Positions 9,597-20,977 of a stretch of DNA of 41,292 nucleotides are shown one piece after another. How positions within the stretch are numbered: the first letter of the stretch is position 1; the number at the start of each line of letters is the position of its first letter. The stretch is from Setaria digitata (Eukaryota > Nematoda > Chromadorea > Rhabditida > Setariidae). Under the pieces are notes generated by a model. That model searched no databases and was not told the DNA's origin. It saw only the letters and a program-made list of their open reading frames with translations. Both the position numbers and the translations under genes were made by a program. Location of the stretch: positions 1 to 41,292 of the forward strand of contig RCAB01000529.1 of the NCBI GenBank assembly GCA_003640385.1. Direction: 5' to 3'.

Positions 9597-11598
9597 TTAG
9601 GTACTTTTGAATCTTCTTGTTTTCAAATTGTATCTTTTCGTCGGATATCGATCCATGCGTTCCGCAATTTCCGGATCCCAGGGCATTCCTTTACTTGGGA
9701 GGGTATAATCAAACGATTCTTCTTCAAAATCGAACCAGTCCTTTTTCGGTTTAAACTGCCGGTATAATCTCTTGTTTCGTAAACTAACCACTTCACCTCC
9801 TCTACCAGGAAAAGCCGTTTCACCTGTAACTAATTAGAATATTAAATTAAAGACGGTAATAGTAAAATATTAAAAGTGATAGCACGCTGAGATAAGTCTA
9901 CAGTAGAAAAAAAATTTTCGAGAACGACTTTTAAATCTAACACTACTCCTGTGGATATATGCGGAGCGAAAGATAACTGTATCTGCTTGAAATCAATTTA
10001 AAACTTTACAAAGAATCAACCGTATGGATGATATATCAAATGTTTGTAAAAGAGGATGAAAATCGTTGATAATTCACGGCTAAGACAGATATCTTCTGTT
10101 GTATATGTGTTTACAGCATTTCTATTCAATTTGACAATTTCTTACCAGTAATTTTTTTACTAAAGAATCGAAACATAAATTCATCTAAAACTTGCCTCCA
10201 TGATAAGCATGAATATCTTCTGGATGGAAACGAAATGGATGCTCCATAATGTGTAAATTCTTCGGTAATGTCTCTTTGCTATCACGAGCCATTTGTGCGT
10301 AATGAGTGAGGTTTCGGAACGGACGTCGATAGAAGTCAATTAAATCGCCAACTGTTTTCATCCGATGCAACTCGGAATTTGGAATTACATGACACAGCCT
10401 TTCACCCAGCAAATTGAGGAGCTGAAAGGAATATTACTGGAACACACATCTACTCTTTTGATTTCTATCCGTAAAACCTTAACCTCCCAGATAATCCAAT
10501 TACAATTCTGTATGAGTTACAGTGAGTAAAACGAACCTGAAATTTTAAGCGCCTGTTCTTGGTAATATCAATACTCCGTATATCATCACTTAAATCAATA
10601 AGAATTTCACTAATGATTTCTTTCACTTGATTCTCAAGATTATCCGGTGGTTCGTAGTTGTATCGATATTTTAAAAACCTGGAATTGATAAGTGAAGCAG
10701 GAAAAACTCTTGAGTTAGGAAAAAATATTACTACAACCTAGACCGCCCGAGTAGCTACATAAATATATCCGATTCGAAATTGGCAACTTTCATAATCCTT
10801 GATTCTGATTTAGAATTAGAATGTAAGATGATAAGATGATAACAGGAAACAAACCCTCTGGCTCGAATTGAGTCCATATCAATTTTATCTTTTGGTACAA
10901 AATCTAGAAATTCGTCATTTTTTGAATTATCCTGTCTTAATGGTTCATCGCCTGATTTCAGTGATGGTAACATTCCGCTCAACACATTCTGTAAGTGAGA
11001 TATATATTTATATCTATATTTAGTGAGGTAGAGTTTGGATATCTGGAATAAATAAATTCAAGACCCAAGTACACTTGAATAGTTGAAATTATTACTGGAT
11101 TCACATTTGGATAATTCGACATTCGAATGCTTGAACCTAATGATGAACTTATATCCTTTATATTCTGATACTTATAACTACTGATGAACACAAATTTAAA
11201 TATTACACTGCGATTTAATTCCGTACCTTGTGTCAAAATACTTTTTCCTAATAATTAGCTTTATTTGAATCCTCTAATGCTAGAATAATTACTGAACTTA
11301 TATGATGTTGTTGCTGAATTAACTGTTAAATTCATACTTATATGGTCTTATATAGTTGAGTTTAGTTTAGCACATAAATTAATGCATAAATATTGGCCAT
11401 GGAATACTTGAACTAATAAAAAGTGGTCCATAAACTAAAACAGTTTGTTGATACTAGTGATCTAACTTGAGCTTCATCACTTAACGCCATTCTCTCATCT
11501 ATTTCTGGTCGTTTTTTACGATTTAGCGACGCCTGTTCAGGACGAAATCCCGTCAATATATTTCGCCACCGCACAAGACGCATACGTGAACAATTCAT
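9597..11598 (-). CDS. mrpl-50: Mitochondrial large-subunit ribosomal protein mL50
   Basis: Structural protein of the mitochondrial large ribosomal subunit, acting in the matrix. Exons 11598-11467, 10988-10855, 10678-10537, 10421-10196 and 9823-9597 join in phase (861 bases) to give 286 residues. The conserved core is clear: RYNYEPPDNLENQVKEI (about 94-110), then LKFQLLNLLGERLCHVIPN (about 133-151), SELHRMKTVGDLIDFY, and a downstream LPKNLHI. This matches human mL50, which has PPEDLQSR, GHVVPNSRLHQM, LDFY and LPPNLKI at the same places. At 286 residues it is much longer than the human protein (about 158), with extra residues at both ends. The C-terminal part (FRFHPEDIHAYHGG to the end) is a nematode extension or a clade-specific rRNA/protein contact. 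The ATG directly follows CAG, consistent with a spliced-leader acceptor. Intron 4 uses a GC donor (see findings). RPA2 is head-to-head. Confidence 0.9.
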
Positions 11599-12139
11599 CT
11601 GGCTACCTTTTCCAATCCATATCACTTGAATAGTGAAATCCTGAAAGTGGATATTGGATACAGACAGAAAATGTAAATTCCGAGCAAGAATGAAGCCATA
11701 AAAGAAACATACACATATAATCCAACCCAAACTAATCTAAACCTCCACCTTCTGCACTGTTACAAATGGAACGTAGTCCTACACAGAATGTTGGTATACG
11801 ATAAGTTTCAGAGGATGACAAGGTCTGAAGTTGTTTCTGCATGGTTGCTACAGTAATGGAGTAAAGGTGTCATTCTGGCTTGCTGTGCTAAGTGCATAGT
11901 GTCATCGGTGAATCTGTCTCCATTGCATGACCTCTATATGTACACTTCAGCGCCTCTTATCAGCATATTTTTATTTCTAGATATATGTAATGCTTCTATA
12001 TCCTCGCTCTTTATGATTTATTGCATGTTTTATTACGTTATTTTGCATTATGAAGCGCTGTGTTTCAGTAGGTCCGTTTTGCCGTTTGTCCTTGGATTGT
12101 GCTTTTTATCACTTGTATTTTGGAGAGATATACAGAGAG
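11599..12139. promoter_or_regulatory. Shared divergent intergenic region of mL50 and RPA2
   Basis: These 541 bases separate the ATG of mL50 (minus strand) from that of RPA2 (plus strand), so both promoters should lie here. CAG directly precedes the mL50 ATG and ATATACAG precedes the RPA2 ATG by five bases; both look like spliced-leader acceptors. An ORF continuous with RPA2 extends back to an ATG at 12050, but its residues do not resemble an RPA2 N-terminus. No TATA box or named factor site could be assigned. Confidence 0.55.
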
Positions 12140-14557
12140 ATGGACGGAAGTGGATGGGGTGAAGAAAGTTACGATGCGGGAGTTGCTGGTGGTTGGGGTG
12201 AAGCATCATTTGTGGAAGCAGATGAATTCAAGGAAAGCCAACACACTGAGAAAGTGCCCTTTCCTTCTACGGTCAAAGATCTCAGTCGCTTAGCAAGCAG
12301 TGAAGAAAAAATGACAGCCGGCAAATACACCTTTAGTACGGTAAGCCTTTTACGTTAATTATTGTTGGCATGATAAAGTTAATATAAGTATGATGAAGGT
12401 TTAATATTGTGCGACTGTTATCAATATGATAAAATTCTTGGAAATATTGAAAGTAAGAAAAGGTATGTTCTTGTGATGTCAGGTAAAGGTCAAATGGTTT
12501 AATTAACTTTAAAGCCGGTATAGAATTTCGTTTCTTAATATCGTTTTGTCTGTATCTTAACCAAAGATTTTAAGGTCTAGTGAGTTTGCACAGTTAATTG
12601 ATAACTGTAAACAAGGTCAAATTATGGTTAAAAAGAGCTCCATACTGCTCGCATTCTCTTCCACTGCTTGAGTTTAGCTTCATTTAGTATCTTCATTTAT
12701 TACTGATTACTGATGCATATTAGAATCAAATTTTCGTTTTATTGTTTGCTATAATTTGCTTCTAATTTTCCATCGAGAACCGCATCCGATGTTACAAGAA
12801 AAAGTGATGGTATTTTAGATAGTAAGTTTCTGTCTAATTTTAAGATTAGGGTTATTGGTCGCGTGAAAGAATCATTGCAAACAGATGGTGGACAGTCTAT
12901 CGAATATACATTAGCCGATTATCATGATTCAAGTGCTACATTTCTCATTATTCATTACAAAGGCGTGGTACTTTTTATTTTAATGAATTTGAACTCGTAA
13001 AATCTGAACTAATTATTTTATCTCATTGTTAAAAGTTTTCATACTGGATAGATGGGATCATTTAAAGAAAACATTGCTAATTGGTGATAGCGAAATGCCC
13101 TGAGCTCTTATTACTTTATTATATAATTGATTTAAGAAAATCGTTAAAGAATTTTTGCCGTAATTTGCCCTCAGAAGACTGGTGCCCATCTATCTCTAGT
13201 CTGAACATAACTACTACGGTGATTACTTGAATAGTAAAGTATTATAAAGAACTACTTTTTTGTTTCCATTTTAGGTGCTAAAGGAGAAATTAGATACTTA
13301 AGGTATATTGTTAAATAACTTTTTTGAATTGTGCGCATTGCTGTATAAAATTCAACTTAGTACTAATATTTTTCGTGTGTTTTTCAGCTTGCAAGTGCCG
13401 CTGCAAATTCAGATGCGGTAGTTGAGGGAACAGATGTTTCTGTTGTAGGGAAATTGCGGAGTTTTAGTGAGCGACTTTGCATTGTTGCTTTTGATGTAAG
13501 TAATATTTCAGGGTTTCACTTTGTTATTGTGTTGTCATTTTTTAAAGGAATAATTTCTTCCTCTTTTCCAAGAGAAAATTTTGTTTGGCAAAAATAGAAA
13601 GGTGTTTCAAGAAATGCTCGACAGAAGTTAAATAAGTCTGTGGCCGGTTGCGTGCAAGTTCAAATGTAATGGATTACAGGTTCGAGAGATTGAAGACAAA
13701 AGAGAGATCGATGCTTTTCATTTAGAAGCTCGATTGGCACGACTTTTCTATACGAAAGTATGGTTCAGCTTTTCTGTTTATAAATTTATAAACATATTGA
13801 CAAGGTAACCAACATAAATTAATATTAGGCTTTAAAGCCTAATATGTCCCTTCCTCAACCCACATTGTAGGGATTACTAGACTTTTAGTCTTAAATGTTT
13901 CTACTTAATCACTTGCTTGTACACTACTACTAGAACTAGCACTCTTTCTTCCTAAAACTAGTATACTTTGGCAATAATGAAATTCACGATTTCTGTAGGT
14001 TCAATGTTGTTAGGTATAAATTGAAATTATTTATCGTTTGACAAAAGTTTTGAGTTGTTTTTCAGGATGTCCCGGATATAGCTTTATCAGAGAAATGGGC
14101 AGTTATATCCGAAGGTACAATGTTACGTGTAAACGAAGAAGGTGCAGGACAAACGAAACCGACCACCGGTTGGACGAGCAGTGCAGGACCTAATCCAAAA
14201 GTAGCAGGCAGTAATGCAGTGCATCAGAATACATTTTGTTCAGTTCCTGATAGTAGCTGTCGTGGATTGACTGGTCAGAAAGCTGAGGTATATTTTTTGG
14301 ACTACACAATTCTACTGATGCTATTGCTTGCCTTACACAGAGTGCATTGTTAAATGCATTTTATGGACTTTCAGATATTTAAATATTTACGAAGTAATGG
14401 TGACCCAGTTATTGGCGCTAGTATTGATGATATACGTGCTGGTATCCCGAGAAATCTATTCAATTCATTCACATTTTCTGCGGATATTGAATATTTGGCT
14501 TCCGAGGGTTTGATTTATGCCACTTCAGATGATGATCACTTTGCTGCCAATGCATAG
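12140..14557 (+). CDS. rpa-2: Replication protein A 32 kDa subunit (RPA2)
   Basis: Middle subunit of the RPA complex that coats single-stranded DNA in replication, repair and recombination in the nucleus. Exons 12140-12340, 12845-12967, 13388-13495, 13680-13757, 14066-14287 and 14375-14557 are all joined in phase zero (915 bases) to give 304 residues. Residues 1-35 are Gly/acidic-rich (MDGSGWGEESYDAG), corresponding to the phosphorylated tail of RPA2. The OB fold spans about 60-170, with IRVIGRVKESLQ, then YTLADYHDSSATFLIIHYKG, and VVGKLRSFSERLCIVAFDV. The C-terminal winged helix is about 240-304 and ends EYLASEGLIYATSDDDHF, very close to the human ending (FLSNEGHIYSTVDDDHF). The linker is Gly/Thr/Pro-rich. 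The human protein is 270 residues; the excess is in the linker. An in-frame ATG at 12050 is an unlikely alternative start. Convergent with the E2 gene downstream. Confidence 0.93.
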
Positions 14558-14570
14558 ACTTTACTCAGGG

Positions 14571-14576
14571 AATAAA
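14571..14576 (+). promoter_or_regulatory. Poly(A) signal of RPA2
   Basis: AATAAA lies only 13 bases after the RPA2 stop, implying a very short 3' UTR if used. Confidence 0.5.
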
Positions 14577-15248
14577 ATAGTGGTTTTTGTTCCTTATTAT
14601 CTTTGATTAAATTCATTCTTAAATTCATTCTTTTTTGCCACAATATATGTTTATAATATTCTGACAGACCCGATTGTTTTGATTTAAAGGAGAAATTTTC
14701 CATTTGAAAATTCACTCATGTCGTGTCTTACATTGTTTTGAAAAGCAGTTTTCCTCAAATAGACAGTTTAAAAATTCTGCGCTTATCACTGTTACCATTC
14801 ATCAAATTCCAGCACCTAATTCCACATATTACCACAGGTTAATAAATGTTGAGCAGGTTGCAATTGATCTGGAAAAGTTCCTTATATTTATCTGTTGCGT
14901 AATACTTGTATTTAGTGATATGGAAACTACGTTCATTCAGCAATTTTTAAGCTGTGAGAACGGATGAAATTTTAATCACATGTGATGGTAGTCGTCTACA
15001 CAGTTTCTTAAAGAAATTAAGCAGTTGGAAAGTGACTCTTCCTATTTCTTTCACAGGATTTTTTAAAGGAATCAGTTTTGGTGACGTAATTGCAAGTATT
15101 TTGCTGGCGTTATTCACCGAAATGTAATGGGTTTCTTCCATCATTCATAAAAACTCCGTTGCTTGCTTCGCCTAAGTGGTTTAAGCTCACATCTTTAATA
15201 TGCCATTTACAAAGGTTTTTTTCTTACACCTGCTGTAAATTTGAAGTT

Positions 15249-15254
15249 TTTATT
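15249..15254 (-). promoter_or_regulatory. Possible poly(A) signal of the E2 gene
   Basis: AATAAA on the minus strand, about 130 bases past the E2 stop codon. Confidence 0.4.
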
Positions 15255-15386
15255 TCTCAAATTTCTTCCCATGAGAATAACTTTGAAAGGTAAGTGAGGT
15301 AGGACGAGTTAGAAATTAAATGGGCAGCCGTTAAGGATAAAGGTATAGTTTTGGTTTTTGGTAGGTGTTTCATCTATTCCTGTCTG

Positions 15387-16624
15387 TCATGGTTTTTTCT
15401 CGGCATGTTTCTTGGTGTGTTCCATAGCCTCGTATATAAATGCTTGTTTATCCTGAAACTGTTCATCATTTTCGAAAAGAGATTTTGGGACCTGTTTGGC
15501 TTTTTTCACAATTATCTGGAGCTGAAAGTACTTATGTGCGGGAAATTAAATGTTTTTTTTTGGTAAGAGTAGGTTAGCGAGTATGTTTTGTGCTTTGTAA
15601 TACCTTGTATATTTGTTCAGCAATTTGATGACAGAGTGGACGCTCAGGTTCTGGGTCGTTGAGTAGGAATATCAGAGATTGTAATACTGGAATGTGAGAA
15701 GTTTCTGATACAATTTTTGTATGAAAGCATTTAGTTGCGCAAGATCTTCACATCAATCTTCAGTTTCTGTTGAAAGTTTCTCATTTTGTTAGCATAGAGG
15801 GTCTTTTTGGTTCGATATATTTATTACTATTTTTAGATTGATAAGATTCCTTTCACCCGGTTTGGCGAAGCTTAACGCAAAACAGTTTCTTGGACAAGAT
15901 TGCTTTACACGTGAGATATACGATACACCTAACTACGGGGCTATTATAATTCTAATTTAAATAAAATTCCCCTACTGTCTATATCAGTTGTACTTCAGGA
16001 AATATGCTAGACCAACTGGTCTCAATGTTTGTTGCTGGTTTCCAATTATCGTACTGTAAGATCGCGAGGCACATTTGTCCCTTTTCATCGATATTTGGGT
16101 GATAGATTGGTGTGACAAAGCGTAAATGGGGTGGTTTGAATGGATAATCGCTTGGAAAAGTTATGCGCAACCGAAACATACCGTCATTATATGGTGGTCG
16201 TGGCTGAAGTATTTCAAATCAAATTAAACTCTAAATGCTTGATGTCAAAAGTACTGGAAAGCAAAAATATTCTAATTTACGGGCAAAAGTAGTATATCCC
16301 ATTGTCTTGGATTGTCGTTTTGAATAATTATCTCATGAATATATGTTGGCTTTGAGCGTACTAATTGTACCCGTTCCTGAATATTGCTAATATGTGATGT
16401 TATCAGTGAGAACTCACAATGTTTTAAGTGTTAGTAAATTTCGACTAATTTTTCAAATTCAGTAGGAATTTCCACTTTGAAAAATCGTTGTTTCCGGGGT
16501 GTATCAGCTGCTGTCTGGTTTTATGAATATTCGTAAGATATAACGTCATATTTATAGTTTGAAGAGATACTTTTTGAATTCTCTGATTAGTTGCTGCCAC
16601 TGTATTGCCCGCGATTGTCTCCAT
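15387..16624 (-). CDS. Ubiquitin-conjugating enzyme E2, divergent UBE2L3/UBC-18 type
   Basis: Carries ubiquitin or a related modifier as a thioester and hands it to HECT or RBR E3 ligases, if it behaves like its family. Exons 16624-16571, 16376-16281, 16203-16017, 15686-15604 and 15452-15387 join in phase (486 bases) to give 161 residues. An 18-residue N-terminal extension or helix 1 leads into RIQKERVQLVR. The UBC fold follows: [20 protein letters not shown], then KPPHLRF, the HPN motif at 85-87 and catalytic Cys95 in [16 protein letters not shown] at 103-108 is the UBE2L signature. NDPEPERPL and a short C-terminal helix ([14 protein letters not shown]) complete it. The spacing from the first helix to PPY equals that of UBE2L3. 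Two differences stand out. CLA replaces CLP after the catalytic Cys, and PERPL replaces PEHPL, so the family's active-site His is Arg. The donor after residue 112 is weak (GTTGGT), but the same sequence is used in the CCCH gene. Confidence 0.88.
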
Positions 16625-17826
16625 TGTTCCCGTCGCTGCTATGCTACCCACCGCTTACAGATGATTGTTTCTTACCAGAATGAGATGAAATTGGTTTTGT
16701 CGATTTAAATAGTTTAAATTTAAAATGATTTAAATGTGTACAAACTGGACGAAAGTCTTCCTGGTTCATATTGCAACATATAATTTTAAAGTTTCTGAGT
16801 CGGTAAAACTATTAATTATTACGATAGCACCAAACACTTCACGGAATTAATAATGCTTACGTCCCGCATATATTTTCTGCATTGGATGATATCTTTTTGT
16901 TACCTTCTGCTTCCTTTTTTCCGTTGTCACTTATATTTTCGGTTGTTAAAGTAAAAAGTAGCAGAGACCTGGATGGATTTCACGTCTCAGAGACCCAGTT
17001 TAAATTTAATTTTAACTCTGAAATTCACTTCCACTCTTTAATCGTTTTTTTTTCAGCAGGATTAATTTAAACAATCTTTCCCTCCGGAAATTTTAAGTGT
17101 TGTTAAAAATACTGCATATTAACCTGAATAATAACGGTAAACATGCAGTACTAACTGTTTGAAAACTGGCCTAATTAAATTAAATTGGCCCATGAAAGAG
17201 GAACAGAAATATAAATATAATATGTTGTGTACTTAAGCGAATGTTAATTTTTTATAAAGTAGGCAAAGTCCCCGTAATTCATCGCTAATAGGAAATGATG
17301 TCAGAGTGTAACACTCATCAGCTTTATCTCGATAATTGATAATTATCAACGTTAATCACCATCTCCCTACCTATGATATTTCTCGTCCTTCGTCTGGTGC
17401 CTCTTTAAATCTTAAATTTGGCAGTAATTCTTGTTTTTGTGCAAAATGCATAGCGATCGATGTTTACACGGAAAAAAAACCTTTTAAATAGTCTCAATAC
17501 AAATTATGGAACATGTGAAAAACCAATGCAAGGATTGAAATCTATTCGCGTTATATATATAAGACCTATTCAGCGACATTATTTCTAAAATACTTAGTTC
17601 AACGACAAGTTTTCCAGACATATTGAACGGGAATTTCATCAAGGGCTAGGATAAAAAAGATTGCGATTTGAGTAGCATCTCCAATTGTTTTATATTAGGA
17701 TTTTTAAATAATAACTAAATCAGATACTCTTGTCAGTATTTATTTCAATGCTATAATCCATTTCTCGGAAATCCTAATAATATCAACAAATGATCTTAAT
17801 ATATTAAAAATAGCTAATCAACTCCT

Positions 17827-17842
17827 AAAAAAAAAAAAAAAA
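17827..17842. repeat. Poly-A run
   Basis: Sixteen consecutive A residues in non-coding DNA. Confidence 0.85.
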
Positions 17843-18374
17843 TTATTTCCATGAAATGTAATATTTTACTGTAAATTTGTTACAGTGTGGCGAAATTCAC
17901 AACTAAGAATTAAACATCAAAGCTAATTCATTATTATAACAGAAAAAAACTAAGTTTCAGCCACAATAGACGGTATTAACTATTTTTTCACAAATTGATA
18001 TCATTATTGTTTTTCCTACCCTACAATATATATTAGTTCTCATGAAATCACTTCATAAATAATTTTAGTTTCGTTTCCGATTAGAATTCAATTTGCCTCA
18101 GTGATTTTTGAATGATCCAATTAGTATATAACTGGAACTCAAGATAAGAATTAGTACTTCTTAATAAATTGTTTTAGCCACTCACAAACTAAAATATTTT
18201 AGTATTGGGAAGAAAAACTAATTAATAGTATATCATATATTCTAAACAGCAAAATATTACATTTTGGGATCACATAATCCGAACAGAGAAATAAAACGGA
18301 TGCACCAAATGATAATCTGCGATAATCGTTATTGTATAATTATGAAAATTATAGCCCCATCGTCATCATATAAT

Positions 18375-18454
18375 CTATACTGCATCAGTTTTCGGTTTGG
18401 ACTTTGGCACTGGTAATTTTTCCCATATACATGAAATATTGGAGAAATTTTTGT
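18375..18454 (-). other. Possible terminal coding exon
   Basis: A minus-strand stretch preceded by the acceptor AATAACTGCAG reads KNFSNISCIWEKLPVPKSKP then KTDAV and TAG. The Pro/Lys-rich composition and GC-richer codons look coding. No partner exons were found upstream. It could be an alternative last exon of the CCCH gene, whose normal stop is 2.5 kb away on the same strand, or chance. Confidence 0.25.
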
Positions 18455-18668
18455 CTGCAGTTATTATTAATAACTTAATCAAAGGTCACTGGGTGCGAAA
18501 GACTAAGAAAAGTTTAGCAAACCATAAGGTACGGTCCAAGACAACTCATCCAAACTAAGCATTCCCTTTATCTCTAATTACAATCATTTATTTTCCCAAT
18601 CTAAAAGAACTTTATTGCGCATTTACAACTATTTGTGCCACTATCATTTCTGAAGAATTTGACAAGTT

Positions 18669-18790
18669 TTTTTATTATGATGAAAAACTATTTCGATAAC
18701 TGCTTGTTAATCTCAGGTGGAAGCAGTAGCTTCACAACTCGCAACGTCGGTTGCTTAGTTTACCGAGATAGTTTTTCGTTATAATAAAAA
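18669..18790 (+). ncRNA. Candidate structured RNA or inverted-repeat element
   Basis: Two 31-base arms, 18669-18699 and 18760-18790, are inverted copies differing at only four positions. In a plus-strand transcript three of the four differences become G-U pairs and one is an A-C mismatch. The 60-base interior contains two more small hairpins: GAAGC-AGTA-GCTTC (18720-18733) and GCAAC-GTCG-GTTGC (18741-18754). The overall shape is a closing stem with two branches. It matches no RNA family I can name. A miniature inverted-repeat transposon is the main alternative, although no target-site duplication is visible. Confidence 0.4.
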
Positions 18791-19957
18791 GACTCGAAAC
18801 AAATGAACAAATCTTGAAATATTTTAGAATTTTACTAAAGATTCTATGCATCTGTAAATTTGTAAAATATATTTGTATGAATTAAAAATATCCGAACACG
18901 GTACAATGTGTGTGTCTTTTCACCAAAGAATACCAGAAATGCACAGAATTTCAATAAATCTTTTTTTCATAGTCAATGCAAAATGCATCATGAACATCAT
19001 AAACACTCACTAATTTGGCGACCATAACAATTACAATAAAATGTGTAAGGTACCATCAGAGAAGAAAAGATTAAAAAAGTTTCCATAATTGAACAGATAC
19101 AATTTACAATATTCAAACACAGTGACAGCTTACAATAAAATACATCATAATTGAAACTGACAGTAACACTACATAGTATGGAAAAGTGTATTTAAGTGAA
19201 ACAGTTAAGGAGTAATTCACCAATGTTACGAATAAGGACTATTTATTTAGGATAAAAAAGAAACAAAACACAGGTAGTATCAGTGGAAATAGCTATTATC
19301 AATAATCACAATATTTTCAAAGTCAATTTAGCAAATAAAAATAGATTACAATCAACTACCTTTCCCCAATCATATAATTGATTAGAAATAATTTCTTGTT
19401 TTCTTCTGTGACATTCAAAAATAACTGCAGAATATCATGTCACCTTTTGGTTCTTAAGTGAATCGTTAAAATCTGAGATCTCCAAAAAAAAAGAAAAAGG
19501 AAAAAAAGGAAATCAGAAACCAAAATCTGAAAATTCCTGATTCACAGCACATGTTTTTCAAGCAAATTTTATAGTCTGCTAAAGCTTCGGTATTGGAACA
19601 AAAGACTTAAATTAGAATTTCTTTCACGTGATCTATTGCGCCCAACCATTTCCATTCGAGAAAAAGAACTTATTCACTGTTTCGCGTAATTAAAAAAAGG
19701 AAAATTAAGATTGAGAGGAGGACAAGTATATGGGAAGGCTGTTACAACTAGAATTTAAGATGAAAAATTATGCGGACACAGACAAATAAAACTACTGGAA
19801 AAGGAAGAGGGGAAAAGAGAAAGAAACAGGCATGTTATTACAACTTTTTGAAATTCACTGTACATTTTATTAGCATAAAGTCATTTTATATAGAATCGAA
19901 ATAATTTAAAATTTTGACATCTGCACTAACTGCTCCCCTTCTTCAAAACAAAAAAAA

Positions 19958-19979
19958 ATATATATATATATATATATAT
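19958..19979. repeat. TA microsatellite
   Basis: Eleven TA-type dinucleotide units following an A run. Confidence 0.9.
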
Positions 19980-20977
19980 GCTCCTTATAAGGCATGATAA
20001 TTTATCTAAATAACGAATTTCGAAAAAAAAAAAAGAAACTCGAAGAAATTTCACAAAAAATTCCGACAGTTAACAATCAGAATTCGAATCAAATCAACAT
20101 ATTTCATGCTTTATATTTTCAAAGTTTACCTATCTGTAAGAGAACAGTATGATGGACATAACAATTTGAAGATGATAAACATTCATTTAGTAGGTGATAA
20201 AAAAAATTAAGTCTACAAAAATGGTTATAAATTACGCATGTCAAAATCAATGACAAAATCAAACTAAAAATTTAGTTTCCTACTGCATATGCTATACTAC
20301 TACAAGAAAAATTCAATATATTACCAAAATGTATATCATATAAATCCTGGAGTGTTATTCGAAAGACAATTATATTGTATGAAATAAGATGATCCAAATC
20401 ATTACCGATGAAGGTTTAAACCTTTCTTTTTTCTGTGAGTTCTTAGTCTTCGGTACACAAGTACTGAAATGGTAGTACGGCAATACTACCAGTAGTAGTA
20501 ACCCAGAAATAATGTAAAAATCTGCATAAAACATCTGGAAACGGGTAAGAAAGAAAAGAAGAAAAGACTGCTTCGAGCCGATTTAAGATCACGACCCTGC
20601 TTCTAAAGCATTATCAATACAAACTCATGTCTTTTAACATGATAAATATATATCAATCAAATCACCGGTTTTGTAACACTTGTTTACAAAAACAGAAAAC
20701 ATATATATGCATATATCATATATTATATAAAATTTATAAAAACAAGTCATGTGACCAAAAAATTGAAAAACAACCTATGACAAATTTCCAACTGAATATT
20801 CTGTTTCACAAATTCAAATTCGAATTTAAATTTTTGAACGAGCTGATAAAACTGTACATAAGTTGAATTTTGAATTTATGCCTATGAATAAGGAGGGTTT
20901 TGAAACAAGCTTACCCGAAAGATAATTCAACAGGTAACAGAAAAGAATTTCTTCAACTGCAATTGCATCCCATCACC

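Larger units (their letters stand above)
14558..15386. other. Convergent intergenic region between RPA2 and the E2 gene
   Basis: This contains the 3' UTRs of both genes. Small ORFs on both strands here show no family resemblance and no phase-consistent exons, and I treat them as chance. The only signals noted are the two candidate poly(A) hexamers listed separately. Confidence 0.55.
16625..20977. other. Non-coding region between the E2 and CCCH genes
   Basis: About 4.4 kb with no confident gene. The left part should hold the E2 promoter and the right part the CCCH 3' UTR. It contains a perfect palindrome (TTGATAATTATCAA, 17336-17349), an A run at 17827-17842, a possible minus-strand terminal exon at 18375-18454, a branched hairpin candidate at 18669-18790 and a TA microsatellite at 19958-19979. 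Confidence 0.5.

Noticed and set aside
12050..12139. In-frame upstream extension of RPA2 from an ATG at 12050
   Set aside because: The added residues (MKRCVSVGPFCRLSLD) do not resemble an RPA2 N-terminus, and an acceptor-like ATATACAG just before 12140 fits trans-splicing to the shorter form.
14700..15300. Several 60-90 codon ORFs between RPA2 and the E2 gene
   Set aside because: They overlap 3' UTRs, have AT-rich composition and no family resemblance.
19570..19685. Minus-strand stretches reading FFFSNGNGWAQ and RSRERNSNLSLL
   Set aside because: Competing frames, no splice sites and no continuation; probably chance in a non-coding region.
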